Below are positions 7,449 through 15,516 of a stretch of DNA of 46,344 nucleotides, piece by piece. A program made the position numbers and the translations under genes. The stretch covers positions 1 to 46,344 of the forward strand of contig DYBL01000058.1 in NCBI GenBank assembly GCA_019418625.1, written 5' to 3'. The notes under the pieces are model-generated. The model was not told the origin of the DNA, made no database searches, and worked only from the letters and a program-made list of their open reading frames with translations. How positions within the stretch are numbered: the stretch's first letter is position 1; each line of letters starts with the position of its first letter. Origin of the DNA: Clostridiales bacterium. GTDB taxonomy: Bacteria > Bacillota > Clostridia > Oscillospirales > Oscillospiraceae.

Positions 7449-8198
7449 ATGGCGATCGTATATCAAAAGACCAAGGGCCTGACGGATGCCGAGCTCCACT
7501 ACTGCCCCGGCTGCCACCACGGCATCATCCATAAGCTGGTGGCGGAAGTGCTGGAGGAGATGGGACTGCTGGACGACGCCATCGGCGTGTGCCCCGTAGG
7601 CTGCTCCGTCTTTGCCTATAAGTATTTCAACTGCGACATGCAGGAGGCCGCTCACGGCCGCGCACCTGCCGTGGCTACCGGCATCAAGCGCACCCACCCC
7701 ACCCAGCCGGTGTTCACCTACCAGGGTGACGGCGACCTGGCCTCCATCGGCGCGGCGGAGATCGTCCACGCCGCCATGCGCGGTGAGAAGTTCACCACCA
7801 TTTTCGTCAACAACGCCATTTACGGCATGACCGGCGGCCAGATGGCCCCCACCACCCTCATCGGCCAGAAGGCCACCACCTGCCCCCTGGGCCGTACCGT
7901 GGAGCAGGCCGGCATGCCCATCCGTGTGGCGGAGATGCTCTCCACCCTGGACGGCTGCGTCTACGCCGAGCGGGTGTGCGTCACCGACATCGCCCACCTG
8001 AACAAGGCCAAGAAGGCCATCCGCAAAGCCTTTGAAAAGCAGATGGCCGGCGAGGGCTTCACCTTCGTGGAAGTCCTGTCCACCTGCCCCACCAACTGGG
8101 GCATGACGCCTCTGAAGGCCAAGGAGTGGCTGGAAGAGAAGATGATCCCCTATTATCCTCTGGGTGTCATCAAGGAAACCGGCGCGGAGGTGAAGTAA
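7449..8198 (+). CDS. 2-oxoacid:ferredoxin oxidoreductase beta subunit (TPP-binding)
   Basis: 249 residues. The thiamine pyrophosphate fold shows CPGCHHG at 19-25 with the conserved CxxC, the diphosphate/Mg motif GDGD at 93-96 and NNAIYGMTGGQ completing the GDG-NN signature. It forms the active site with the alpha subunit and passes electrons to the 2x[4Fe-4S] subunit. The ATG follows the alpha stop by one base and the gamma gene starts one base after its own stop, so the three large subunits are tightly coupled. Assignment to KorB/VorC class is secure; the substrate is not. Confidence 0.93.
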   Translation: MAIVYQKTKGLTDAELHYCPGCHHGIIHKLVAEVLEEMGLLDDAIGVCPVGCSVFAYKYFNCDMQEAAHGRAPAVATGIKRTHPTQPVFTYQGDGDLASIGAAEIVHAAMRGEKFTTIFVNNAIYGMTGGQMAPTTLIGQKATTCPLGRTVEQAGMPIRVAEMLSTLDGCVYAERVCVTDIAHLNKAKKAIRKAFEKQMAGEGFTFVEVLSTCPTNWGMTPLKAKEWLEEKMIPYYPLGVIKETGAEVK

Positions 8199-8199
8199 C

Positions 8200-8736
8200 A
8201 TGAAAAAAGAGATCATCATTTCCGGTTTCGGCGGCCAGGGCGGCCTGGCCATCGGCAAAAACCTGGCAGAGGCCGGCATGGCCGAGGGCCTGAACGTCAC
8301 CTGGTCCCCCTCCTACGGCCCCGAGATGCGCGGCGGTACCGCCAACTGCTCTGTGGTGCTGTCCGACAAGCCCGTGGGCTCCCCCGTGTTTGCCCATCCC
8401 ACCGAGCTCATCGCCCTCAACGAGCCCTCTTTGGAGAAGTTTGAGGCAGGCGTGGTCTCCGGCGGCCAGGTGTTCATCAACAGCGACGTGGTCACCGACA
8501 AGGTCTCCCGCTCTGACCTGACTGCCTACTACATCCCCTGCAACACCATCGCCGACGAGATCGGCAACCCCAAGGTCTCCAACATGGTGATGCTGGGCGC
8601 CTATGTGGCCGGCACCGGCATTCTCAAGCCCGAGACCATCGAGCAGATGATCCAGGAGATGTTCACCGGCGCCAAGGCCAAATTCGTCCCCCTGAACATC
8701 GAGGCTTTCCGCCGCGGCTGCCAGTGCGTCCGCTGA
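8200..8736 (+). CDS. 2-oxoacid:ferredoxin oxidoreductase gamma subunit
   Basis: 178 residues, standard for the gamma (KorC/VorA) subunit. The N-terminal signature ISGFGGQGGLAIGKNLA and the following SYGPEMRGGTANCSVVLS match the POR_C family, which binds the CoA end of the reaction. It closes the operon ATPase-ferredoxin-alpha-beta-gamma; the spacing before it is one base. The C-terminus carries a Cys-x-Cys (CQC) near the end, whose relevance is unclear. A hairpin about 50 bp downstream may terminate transcription. Confidence 0.93.
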   Translation: MKKEIIISGFGGQGGLAIGKNLAEAGMAEGLNVTWSPSYGPEMRGGTANCSVVLSDKPVGSPVFAHPTELIALNEPSLEKFEAGVVSGGQVFINSDVVTDKVSRSDLTAYYIPCNTIADEIGNPKVSNMVMLGAYVAGTGILKPETIEQMIQEMFTGAKAKFVPLNIEAFRRGCQCVR

Positions 8737-8789
8737 GCGCCTCCTGCTTCTTACCAGAACCTTCCCTGAAACACTCTCCAAAACACACG

Positions 8790-8820
8790 GCGGCCCGGCT
8801 ATTTGCCGGGCCGCTGATTT
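8790..8820 (+). terminator. Probable terminator of the oxoacid oxidoreductase operon
   Basis: A 10-bp GC stem (8790-8799 with 8805-8814, loop TATTT) with only a weak T-containing tail TGATTTG. Confidence 0.65.
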
Positions 8821-8859
8821 GTATAGACCCAGCCGCTGCCTTTCTGTGCATTTTACCCA

Positions 8860-8888
8860 TTGACTTTACCACATTATCAGCGTATAAA
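8860..8888 (+). promoter_or_regulatory. Promoter of the T-box leader and ilvE
   Basis: TTGACT (8860-8865), 17 bp, TATAAA (8883-8888); the start would fall about 15 bp before the T-box stem I. Confidence 0.8.
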
Positions 8889-8910
8889 ATAAGTAATTAT
8901 CAGTAAATGC

Positions 8911-9159
8911 GATGAACGGGACATGTCCGATCGTGCGCGCTTGCAGAGAACTGCCGGTTGGTGCAAGGCAGGAAGCGGCGGCGGCCGGGAGTCACCCGGG
9001 AGCAGTGCGCGGAACAGCTCTGCCCAGTACGCAAACCGGCTGCCCTCCGATATCGGGGCTTTGAGTGGCCGCCTTTCCGGCGGCAATGAGAGTGGTACCA
9101 CGGAAGTGTGACTTTCGCCTCTCCTGTATCCAAGCAGGATTGCGCGAAGGTCTTTTTTT
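8911..9159 (+). promoter_or_regulatory. T-box leader controlling ilvE
   Basis: The region 8889-9196 has no gene but carries a T-box. The T-box core GAGAGTGGTACCACGG is at 9088-9103, matching the family's AGGGTGGNACCGCG. It is followed by an intrinsic terminator (9110-9118 with 9144-9152, inner TCCTG/CAGGA, then seven T to 9159). Stem I starts at 8911 and closes by GGG-A-CA (8918-8923) with TGCCC (9021-9025). The presumed specifier loop strand is GGAACAGCTC (9011-9020). The specifier is not certain; CTC (Leu) at 9018-9020 is a candidate. Uncharged tRNA would favour the antiterminator and raise ilvE expression. Confidence 0.85.
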
Positions 9160-9196
9160 ATAGCTTCAATTTAGTCAGCAAGGGAGAGTTACGGAT

Positions 9197-10270
9197 ATGT
9201 TGGATATCAAGATCACTAAAAGTACGTCCCTCAAGGAAAAGCCCGATGAGAACAAGCTGGGCTTCGGCAAGATCTTCACCGATCACATGTTCCTGATGGA
9301 CTATACCCGCGGTCAGGGCTGGCACGATGCCCGGATCGTTCCCTATGCCCCCTTCGTCCTGGACCCCGCCTGCGTTATTTTCCACTATGCCCAGGAGATC
9401 TTTGAGGGTATGAAGGCCTACCGGGCCGTGGACGGCACCATCCAGCTGTTCCGTCCCGACTGCAACGCCAAGCGTATGCAGGACTCCTGCGACCGTCTGT
9501 GCATCCCCACCATCCCCGTGGATGACTACATCCAGGCCGTCAAGGCCCTGGTGGAGGTGGAGAAGGACTGGGTCCCCCATGTGGACGGCTCCTCTTTGTA
9601 CATCCGCCCCTTCATCTTTGCAACCGACGTGGGCCTGGGCGTGCACGCCAGCCCCACCTACATCTTCTGCATCATCTGCTCCCCCTCCGGCGCCTACTAC
9701 GCCGAGGGCATCAACCCCGTGCGCATCTACGTGGAAGATGAGTACATCCGTGCCGCTCCCGGCCTGACCGGCTTCACCAAGTGCGGCGGCAACTACGCTG
9801 CCTCCATCAAGGCCGGTGAACTGGCCGAGGAGAAGGGCTTTGCCCAGGTTTTGTGGCTGGACGGCGTGGAGAAGAAGTACGTGGAAGAGGTCGGCAGCAT
9901 GAACATCATGTTCAAGATCTCCGGCAAGATCTATACCGCCGCCTGCGACGGCACTGTGCTGCCCGGCGTCACCCGCCGCAGCTGCATCGAGCTGCTGCGT
10001 GACTGGGGCTACGACGTGGTGGAGGGCCCCCTGGCCATCGCCGACGTCATGAAGGCCGGTCACGACGGCACCCTGGAAGAGGTCTTCGGCACCGGTACCG
10101 CCGCCGTGGTCTCTCCCGTCAAGGAGCTGGACTGGAAGGGCGACAAGGTGTTCATCAGCGAGGGCAAGATCGGCCCCCTGACCCAGAAGCTCTACGACAC
10201 CATGACCGGCATGCAGTGGGGCAAGATCCCCGACACCAAGGGCTGGATCGTCCCCGTGTGCAAGGGCTGA
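9197..10270 (+). CDS. ilvE: Branched-chain amino acid aminotransferase
   Basis: 357 residues, class IV PLP-dependent fold, matching the longer (about 350-residue) BCAT type II form. The PLP lysine is Lys195 in TKCGGNYAAS; EEVGSMNIMF, GVTRRS and the EVFGTGTAAVVSPV segment near the C-terminus are also typical. It interconverts Leu, Ile and Val with their 2-oxoacids, using 2-oxoglutarate/glutamate. The T-box leader implies induction by shortage of one of these amino acids, so a biosynthetic role is likely, though the adjacent ferredoxin-linked oxidoreductase could also use its products. AGGGAGAG precedes the ATG. A strong terminator follows. Confidence 0.95.
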   Translation: MLDIKITKSTSLKEKPDENKLGFGKIFTDHMFLMDYTRGQGWHDARIVPYAPFVLDPACVIFHYAQEIFEGMKAYRAVDGTIQLFRPDCNAKRMQDSCDRLCIPTIPVDDYIQAVKALVEVEKDWVPHVDGSSLYIRPFIFATDVGLGVHASPTYIFCIICSPSGAYYAEGINPVRIYVEDEYIRAAPGLTGFTKCGGNYAASIKAGELAEEKGFAQVLWLDGVEKKYVEEVGSMNIMFKISGKIYTAACDGTVLPGVTRRSCIELLRDWGYDVVEGPLAIADVMKAGHDGTLEEVFGTGTAAVVSPVKELDWKGDKVFISEGKIGPLTQKLYDTMTGMQWGKIPDTKGWIVPVCKG

Positions 10271-10296
10271 GCACCAGCGCGTCAAAGCTCATAAAA

Positions 10297-10329
10297 AGCT
10301 CCCGGAACTTTCGTTCCGGGAGCTTTTTT
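10297..10329. terminator. Bidirectional terminator between ilvE and the zinc-ribbon gene
   Basis: Perfect 12-bp stem 10297-10308 with 10313-10324, loop TTTC, six T on the plus side and five A on the other side that serve the convergent gene. Confidence 0.93.
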
Positions 10330-10347
10330 AGGGTCTTTTTGTTTGAC

Positions 10348-10782
10348 TCAGGTCTTTCCGTGGATCTGGGCGCCGCACTTGGGGCAGGTGATGATGATCT
10401 TCCCCTTGCCCACCGGCACCCGGCAGATGGTCTTGCACTGCTTGCAGGTAAAGTAGCGGTGCTCCTTATCCGCGTGGCGGGCCCGGGCGCCGGCGCTCCG
10501 GTTTTTGACGCCCCACCACCAGTTCACCCACTTTTGATTTTCCTCCCGGCGCTTGTAGAGGTTCTTGGAGAACATGCGGAAAAAGATCAGCAGCATCAAA
10601 ACCCACAGCGCCACGTCGCATATGGCCGCCCCTACCCGACTGCGCAGTCCGGCCGCCACCACAGTCCGGACGAGACACACCAGCACATACACCCACAGCA
10701 GCGCCCGGTTCAGCGCATCGACGCCGTTGCGTCCGTACATGAACCGGGTGATCGCATTTGCAGCCTGACGGAACACTCCCAT
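10348..10782 (-). CDS. Small membrane protein with C-terminal zinc ribbon
   Basis: 144 residues, function unknown. Two hydrophobic segments (roughly residues 25-50 and 53-75) are followed by a basic stretch and a C-terminal zinc-ribbon-like module FTCKQCKTICRVP...ITCPKCGAQ (two CxxC pairs). This matches small uncharacterised zinc-ribbon proteins common in Clostridia; a cytosolic metal-binding tail on a membrane anchor is inferred. ATG at 10782 is chosen because AAGGAAG lies nine bases upstream; an upstream in-frame ATG at 10791 abuts that site. It is convergent with ilvE and divergent from htpG. Confidence 0.75.
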   Translation of the reverse strand: MGVFRQAANAITRFMYGRNGVDALNRALLWVYVLVCLVRTVVAAGLRSRVGAAICDVALWVLMLLIFFRMFSKNLYKRREENQKWVNWWWGVKNRSAGARARHADKEHRYFTCKQCKTICRVPVGKGKIIITCPKCGAQIHGKT

Positions 10783-10800
10783 GGTGTACATCTTCCTTTC

Positions 10801-10821
10801 CGGCGCAAGCGCCGTTTTTTT
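10801..10821 (+). terminator. Terminator-like hairpin upstream of htpG
   Basis: CGGCGC-AA-GCGCCG followed by seven T on the plus strand. No plus-strand gene ends here, so it may insulate htpG from read-through out of ilvE. Confidence 0.4.
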
Positions 10822-10910
10822 ATTTTTTTTATTTTACTCGCAAATGCGGCGGCGCACAACCGGTTTATCCTGAAATTTACAAATTGGTCATTTATTTGTT
10901 TTGTTCAATG

Positions 10911-10919
10911 TGATATACT
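10911..10919 (+). promoter_or_regulatory. Extended -10 promoter of htpG
   Basis: TGA-TATACT (TGn extended -10) with no good -35 at 16-18 bp. No CIRCE repeat or other heat-shock operator was seen. Confidence 0.5.
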
Positions 10920-10960
10920 TGCAATGTTGTGAAAAAAGAAACAAAGGAAGTGCATTTTCT

Positions 10961-12844
10961 ATGGCCAAAAAGCAATTCAAAGCCGAGTCCAAACGGCTGC
11001 TGGACCTGATGATCAACTCCATTTACACCCACAAGGAGATCTTCCTGCGGGAGATCATCTCCAACGCCAGCGACGCCTGCGACAAGCTCAGCTACCAGGC
11101 CTTGACGGACTCCTCCGTGGGCATGGACCGCAAGGATTTTGCCATCCACATCCACGTGGACAAGGACGCGCGGACCATCACCGTCAGCGACAACGGCATC
11201 GGCATGGACAAGGACGATCTGGAGAACAACCTGGGCGTCATCGCCTCCTCCGGGTCCTACAAGTTCAAGCAGGAAGTGGGAGACGACGCCAAGGGCACCG
11301 ACGTGATCGGCCAGTTCGGCGTGGGCTTCTACTCTGCCTTCATGGTGGCCGACCACATCACCGTGGTGACGAAGAAGTTCGGCGCGGACACCGCCTGGCG
11401 CTGGGAGTCCTCCGGTGCCGACGGCTACACCATCACCGAGTGTGACCGTGACGGTGTGGGCACGGACATCATCATGCACGTCAAGCCCGACACCGACGAG
11501 GAAAACTACTCTGAGTTCCTGGAGTCCTGGCGCTTGCAGGAGCTGGTGCGCAAGTACTCCGACTATATCCGGTTCCCCATCCGCATGGAGGTCTCCAAGA
11601 CCCGCCGCAAGGAGGGCAGCAGCGACGGCAAGCCCGAATACGAGACTTACACGGAGGAGGAGACCCTCAACTCCATGGTGCCCATCTGGCAGCGGAGCAA
11701 GTCCGAGGTCACCGAGGAGGAGTACCACAAGTTCTACCGGGACAAGTTCCATGACTACGCCGACCCCCAGCGGGTGATCCCCGTGTCCGTGGAGGGCGCC
11801 GTCACCTACAAGGCGCTGCTGTTCGTCCCCGGCGCCGCCCCCTTCGATTTCTACACCAAGGAGTTTGAAAAGGGCCTGCAGCTCTACTCCGGCGGCGTGC
11901 TCATCATGGACAAGTGCGCCGACCTGCTGCCGGAGCATTTCCGCTTTGTCCGGGGCGTGGTGGACTCCCCCGATCTGTCTTTGAACATCTCCCGTGAGCT
12001 CTTGCAGCACGACCGGCAGCTGAAGGTCATCGCCTCCAACCTGGAAAAGAAGATCAAGGCCGACCTGCTGAAGCTCTTGCAGGAGGACCGGGAGGGCTAT
12101 GAGAAGTTCTGGAAGAACTTCGGCCGCCAGATCAAGTACGGCGTGGTGAGCGAGTACGGCGCCCACAAGGACCAGCTCAGCGACCTTTTGCTGTTCTACT
12201 CCTCCACGGAGAAAAAGCCCGTCACCCTGGCCGAGTACGTCTCCCGGATGCCGGAGGATCAGAAGTATATCTTCTTTGCCGCCGGCGAGTCTCCCGACAA
12301 GATCGACAAGCTCCCCCAGACGGAGCTTTTGAAGGAAAAGGGCACGGAGATCCTGTACTTCACCGAAGAGGTGGACGAGTTCTGCGCCCAGATCCTCCAC
12401 ACGTTCCAGGAAAAGGAGCTTCGGTCCATCCTGGACCAGGAGGTGGAAGAGGGCGCCAGGGAGAAGGCCCAGGAGGCCCAGGACGCCCACAAGGCCGCTT
12501 TCGACTTTGTCAAGGAGGCCCTGGGCGACCAGGTCAAGGAGGTCAGAGCCTCTACCCGCCTCAAGTCCCACCCTGTGTGCCTGACCGCCGGCGAGGGCCT
12601 CTCCTTCGAGATGGAGAAGTACTTCCAGGCGGTGCAGCCGGACTCCGGTATCAAGGCTGACCGCATCCTGGAGCTGAACGTGGAGCACCCGGCCTTTGCC
12701 GCGCTGGAATCCGCCGTCACCGCCGACCCGGAGAAGGCCAAAAAGTACGCCGCCTTGCTTTATAACCAGGCGCTGCTGATCGCGGGCCTCCCCCTGGAGG
12801 ACCCCTCCGGCTACACGGATCTGGTGTGCGAGCTGATGAAATAA
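10961..12844 (+). CDS. htpG: Chaperone HtpG (Hsp90)
   Basis: 627 residues, normal length. The GHKL ATPase domain shows EIISNASDACDKL, DNGIGM, NNLGVIASSGSYKF and IGQFGVGFYSAFMVAD (motifs N, G1 and G2), then the middle domain with the RGVVDSPDLSLNISRELLQ segment and a C-terminal dimerisation domain. It is a cytosolic ATP-dependent chaperone. The ATG at 10961 has AAAGGAAG ten bases upstream; the upstream in-frame ATG would add 20 residues that do not resemble the family. The gene is monocistronic, ending at a bidirectional hairpin. Confidence 0.97.
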   Translation: MAKKQFKAESKRLLDLMINSIYTHKEIFLREIISNASDACDKLSYQALTDSSVGMDRKDFAIHIHVDKDARTITVSDNGIGMDKDDLENNLGVIASSGSYKFKQEVGDDAKGTDVIGQFGVGFYSAFMVADHITVVTKKFGADTAWRWESSGADGYTITECDRDGVGTDIIMHVKPDTDEENYSEFLESWRLQELVRKYSDYIRFPIRMEVSKTRRKEGSSDGKPEYETYTEEETLNSMVPIWQRSKSEVTEEEYHKFYRDKFHDYADPQRVIPVSVEGAVTYKALLFVPGAAPFDFYTKEFEKGLQLYSGGVLIMDKCADLLPEHFRFVRGVVDSPDLSLNISRELLQHDRQLKVIASNLEKKIKADLLKLLQEDREGYEKFWKNFGRQIKYGVVSEYGAHKDQLSDLLLFYSSTEKKPVTLAEYVSRMPEDQKYIFFAAGESPDKIDKLPQTELLKEKGTEILYFTEEVDEFCAQILHTFQEKELRSILDQEVEEGAREKAQEAQDAHKAAFDFVKEALGDQVKEVRASTRLKSHPVCLTAGEGLSFEMEKYFQAVQPDSGIKADRILELNVEHPAFAALESAVTADPEKAKKYAALLYNQALLIAGLPLEDPSGYTDLVCELMK

Positions 12845-12871
12845 AAAACGCCCCCGGCGGGGACGCAGAAA

Positions 12872-12897
12872 AAAGGAGCGCCGAAAGGCGCTCCTTT
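12872..12897. terminator. Bidirectional terminator between htpG and the DUF3810 gene
   Basis: AAAGGAGCGCC-GAAA-GGCGCTCCTTT, 11-bp perfect stem with a GNRA loop. It overlaps the stop codon of the convergent gene. Confidence 0.85.
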
Positions 12898-13990
12898 AAA
12901 TTTTGTCCTGATAGTAGGTGACCAGCAGGTCCACCACGGTGCCGTAGGACCGGATGCCCTGGGTCTGGCCGTAGCTTTTCAAAAAGCGGTCGTATACCTG
13001 ATTGGATACCTTCTGGACCGTCTTGTCCCGGAACTGGTCCCAGTAGGCGCTCTGGGCGGCCAGGTCCGCCTCCACCGTCTCCGGCAGCGTCTCACGGATG
13101 GCCCAGTAGGTCTCCGGATCCACGGCATACAGGGCGTTCCCCAGATGGATGTAGCCCATGAGCCACCCGGCGTAGGCGTACACGTCGTCGCCGCAGGTGG
13201 TACAGGCCAGCACCGCCAGGAAGTTGCACTCCTGCTCAGAGGTGATGCCCCGCTGGTGGGCCAGCTCGTGGGCCACGGTGGACCCCAGCAGGCAGGCGGG
13301 GCTGTCCATATTCACATTGGACTCCCCGGTAAAGGGACAGTAGATGCCCGTAAAGTCTAGGGCGCTCATGATGCGGGAAAAGTATACCGGCTTGACGCCG
13401 GGATCGTCAAAGGCCAGGAACGGGAACTGCTGCTCCACCGCGTCGTAGACGCCGGTGCTCCCCGCCAGGATCTCCTCCCGGGGCACGGCAAAGAGACCGT
13501 TTTCGTCCCGCTCCACTTTTCCGGCCGCCTGGCTCAGCTCTTCGGCAAAGTACGCCGTCACGTCCCGCAGGGCAGCCTCCTCCACCGGCCGGGCATAGAT
13601 GCCGGACTTTTCCTGAAAGCCGTCGGCATAGCTGTCGATGCCCAGGAGGAAGCAAAAGCCCACGTAGATGCCAAGGCCCGCGCACAAAAGCCCCAAAACC
13701 GCGCTGTACGCCCGCCCGGCCCGGCGTCCCCGTGCCCGGCAGACCGCAGCGATGCTCCAGATGAGATACACCCCGCCGGCGATCACCAGCGCCACGCACA
13801 GCGCCTCCGCCACGGAGAAGTCCACCAGATAGCAGATGCTGCCGATCCCCCGCCGCAGCGGCACGGTCACGTGGGAAGCCAAAAAGTTCATCAGCGGCCG
13901 GAACTGCCGGAAGAAAAGATAGAGCACCAGCAGAAAAAGCTCCGCCGCCAGCACGATATGCAATTTTTTATGTCGCAGAAAGAATCGCAT
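12896..13990 (-). CDS. DUF3810 family membrane protein with HExxH motif
   Basis: 364 residues. About three membrane segments occupy the first 120 residues, followed by a soluble, probably extracytoplasmic domain with the zinc-protease-like motif VAHELAHQRG (His241-Glu242-His245). The FTGIYCPFTGESNVNMDSP stretch just upstream is characteristic of DUF3810. Catalysis has not been established for the family as far as I know. The ATG lies three bases after the oppF stop, so it is the last gene of the peptide ABC operon; a role in processing peptides or the transporter is conceivable but unproven. Confidence 0.85.
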   Translation of the reverse strand: MRFFLRHKKLHIVLAAELFLLVLYLFFRQFRPLMNFLASHVTVPLRRGIGSICYLVDFSVAEALCVALVIAGGVYLIWSIAAVCRARGRRAGRAYSAVLGLLCAGLGIYVGFCFLLGIDSYADGFQEKSGIYARPVEEAALRDVTAYFAEELSQAAGKVERDENGLFAVPREEILAGSTGVYDAVEQQFPFLAFDDPGVKPVYFSRIMSALDFTGIYCPFTGESNVNMDSPACLLGSTVAHELAHQRGITSEQECNFLAVLACTTCGDDVYAYAGWLMGYIHLGNALYAVDPETYWAIRETLPETVEADLAAQSAYWDQFRDKTVQKVSNQVYDRFLKSYGQTQGIRSYGTVVDLLVTYYQDKI

Positions 13991-13993
13991 CGG

Positions 13994-14728
13994 TCACTCC
14001 GCCGCAGCCAGAAGCTGCCGGGTATACTCCTCCCTGGGATGGTCGAAGATCTCGTCCACGGTGCCCTGCTCCACGATGCGGCCCTCTTTCATGACCAGCA
14101 CCCGGTCGCACAGCTGATACACCACGTTCAGATCGTGGGAGATGAACAGATAGCTCAGGTCCAGCTCAGAGCGCAGCGTCCGCAGAAGGTCCAGGATCTG
14201 GGCCTGGATGGTCACATCCAGGGCGCTGACCGGCTCGTCGGCAATGAGGAACTTGGGCCGCTGGATGAGCGCCGTGGCGATGCTCACCCGCTGGCGCTGG
14301 CCGCCGGAGAGCTCCGAGGGCTTTGCCGCGAGGCACTCCTCCGGAAGCTCTACCCGCTTCAGCATCTCCCGCACCCGCCGGCGGCGCTCGGCGGCGTCGT
14401 ACTTGCCGTAAATGCGCAGGGGCTCCTCCAAAATCCACGCCACCGTATAGGCGGGGTTCAGCGAGCTGTACGGGTCCTGAAAGATCATCTGGGGGCGCTT
14501 GGTATAGTGGACCACCTCGCCCTGATCCGGCTTCACCATGCCCAGGATGGTCCGGGCCAGGGTGGATTTGCCTGTGCCGGACTCGCCCACCAGACCCAGG
14601 ATCTCCCCGTGGCGCACATCGAACGTCACATCGTGGAGCACTTCCTGATAGGCGCCCCGGCGGAAGGGACCGCCCTCCCGGTAGCCGCTGGTCACATGGC
14701 GCAGCGACAGTACCAGCTCCTCGCTCAT
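13994..14728 (-). CDS. Oligopeptide/nickel-type ABC transporter, ATP-binding protein 2 (OppF/NikE-like)
   Basis: 244 residues, second ATPase of the transporter. Walker A GLVGESGTGKST, Q-loop in MIFQDPYSSLNP, signature LSGGQRQRVS, Walker B FLIADEPVSALD and switch His in FISHDLN are all present. It is shorter than OppF (about 310-330) and lacks the C-terminal oligopeptide cluster, closer to NikE-like proteins. The ATG at 14728 overlaps the preceding stop as ATGA with AAAGGAGG upstream; the extension to 14869 is antisense-like and discarded. It pairs with the OppD-like ATPase. Confidence 0.9.
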   Translation of the reverse strand: MSEELVLSLRHVTSGYREGGPFRRGAYQEVLHDVTFDVRHGEILGLVGESGTGKSTLARTILGMVKPDQGEVVHYTKRPQMIFQDPYSSLNPAYTVAWILEEPLRIYGKYDAAERRRRVREMLKRVELPEECLAAKPSELSGGQRQRVSIATALIQRPKFLIADEPVSALDVTIQAQILDLLRTLRSELDLSYLFISHDLNVVYQLCDRVLVMKEGRIVEQGTVDEIFDHPREEYTRQLLAAAE

Positions 14729-15516
14729 GGCCGCTCCTCCTTTCGCCGCCGGGTGGGAATGGCCGCCACCAGGCGCTGGGTATAGGGATGCTGGGGATGG
14801 TAGAATACCTGCTCGGTGTCCCCCTCCTCCACCAGCACGCCCCGCTGCATCACCGCCACCCGGGCGCACAGCTTGCGCACCACGTTCAGGTTATGGGAGA
14901 TGAACAGCATGGAGATACCGGACTCGGCATTGAGTTTTTTCAAAAGCTCCAGGATCTGGGCCTGGATGGTCACGTCCAGGGCGGTGGTAGGCTCGTCCAG
15001 CAGCAACAGCTTGGGCCGGATGACGATGGCCGCGGCGATCATCACCCGCTGGAGCATGCCGCCGGAGAGCTGGTGGGGATACTTTTCATAGACCGCCTCC
15101 ACATCCGGCAGCTCCACCGCCGCCAGGGCGGAGAGGGCTTTTTCCCGGCGCTGCTGCGCCGTCAGGTCCGTGTGCAGGCGCAAAACCTCTTCCACCTGGT
15201 CGCCGATCTTCATCAGCGGGTCCATGCAGCTCATGGGCTCCTGGAACACCACGCCGATGCACCGGCCCTGGATCTTGCGCAGGTCGGCGCGCTCCATGTG
15301 CAGAAGATCCTCCCCGTCCAGCAGGACGGAGCCGGTATAGTCGCACTGGCGCCGGGGCAGCAGTCCCGCCACGCTCATGGCGGTGACGGACTTGCCGGAG
15401 CCGGACTCGCCCACCAAACCCAAAATCTCCCCGTCATGGATGGTGAGGGACACGCCGGAGACGGCCTCTCTGGTGCGGTTATGGAATTTTACATGCAGAT
15501 CTCGGATCTCCAGCAT
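14725..15516 (-). CDS. Oligopeptide/nickel-type ABC transporter, ATP-binding protein 1 (OppD/NikD-like)
   Basis: 263 residues. Walker A GLVGESGSGKSVT, FQEPMSCMDP Q-loop, LSGGMLQRVMIA signature, LLLDEPTTALDV Walker B and SHNLNV switch His. It powers import through the two permeases encoded upstream. The start ATG at 15516 overlaps the permease stop (TGATG), with GGAGGTGG just upstream; an in-frame TTG one codon earlier is less likely. Like its partner it is short compared with OppD, which leaves peptide versus nickel as substrate open. Confidence 0.92.
   Translation of the reverse strand: MLEIRDLHVKFHNRTREAVSGVSLTIHDGEILGLVGESGSGKSVTAMSVAGLLPRRQCDYTGSVLLDGEDLLHMERADLRKIQGRCIGVVFQEPMSCMDPLMKIGDQVEEVLRLHTDLTAQQRREKALSALAAVELPDVEAVYEKYPHQLSGGMLQRVMIAAAIVIRPKLLLLDEPTTALDVTIQAQILELLKKLNAESGISMLFISHNLNVVRKLCARVAVMQRGVLVEEGDTEQVFYHPQHPYTQRLVAAIPTRRRKEERP

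Noticed and set aside
8911..9111. Short ORFs in the T-box region
   Set aside because: The region is accounted for by T-box stems; no coding signature.
10961..12844. Large minus-strand open frame opposite htpG (10892-12688)
   Set aside because: HtpG motifs are complete on the plus strand; the antisense frame has no start signal.
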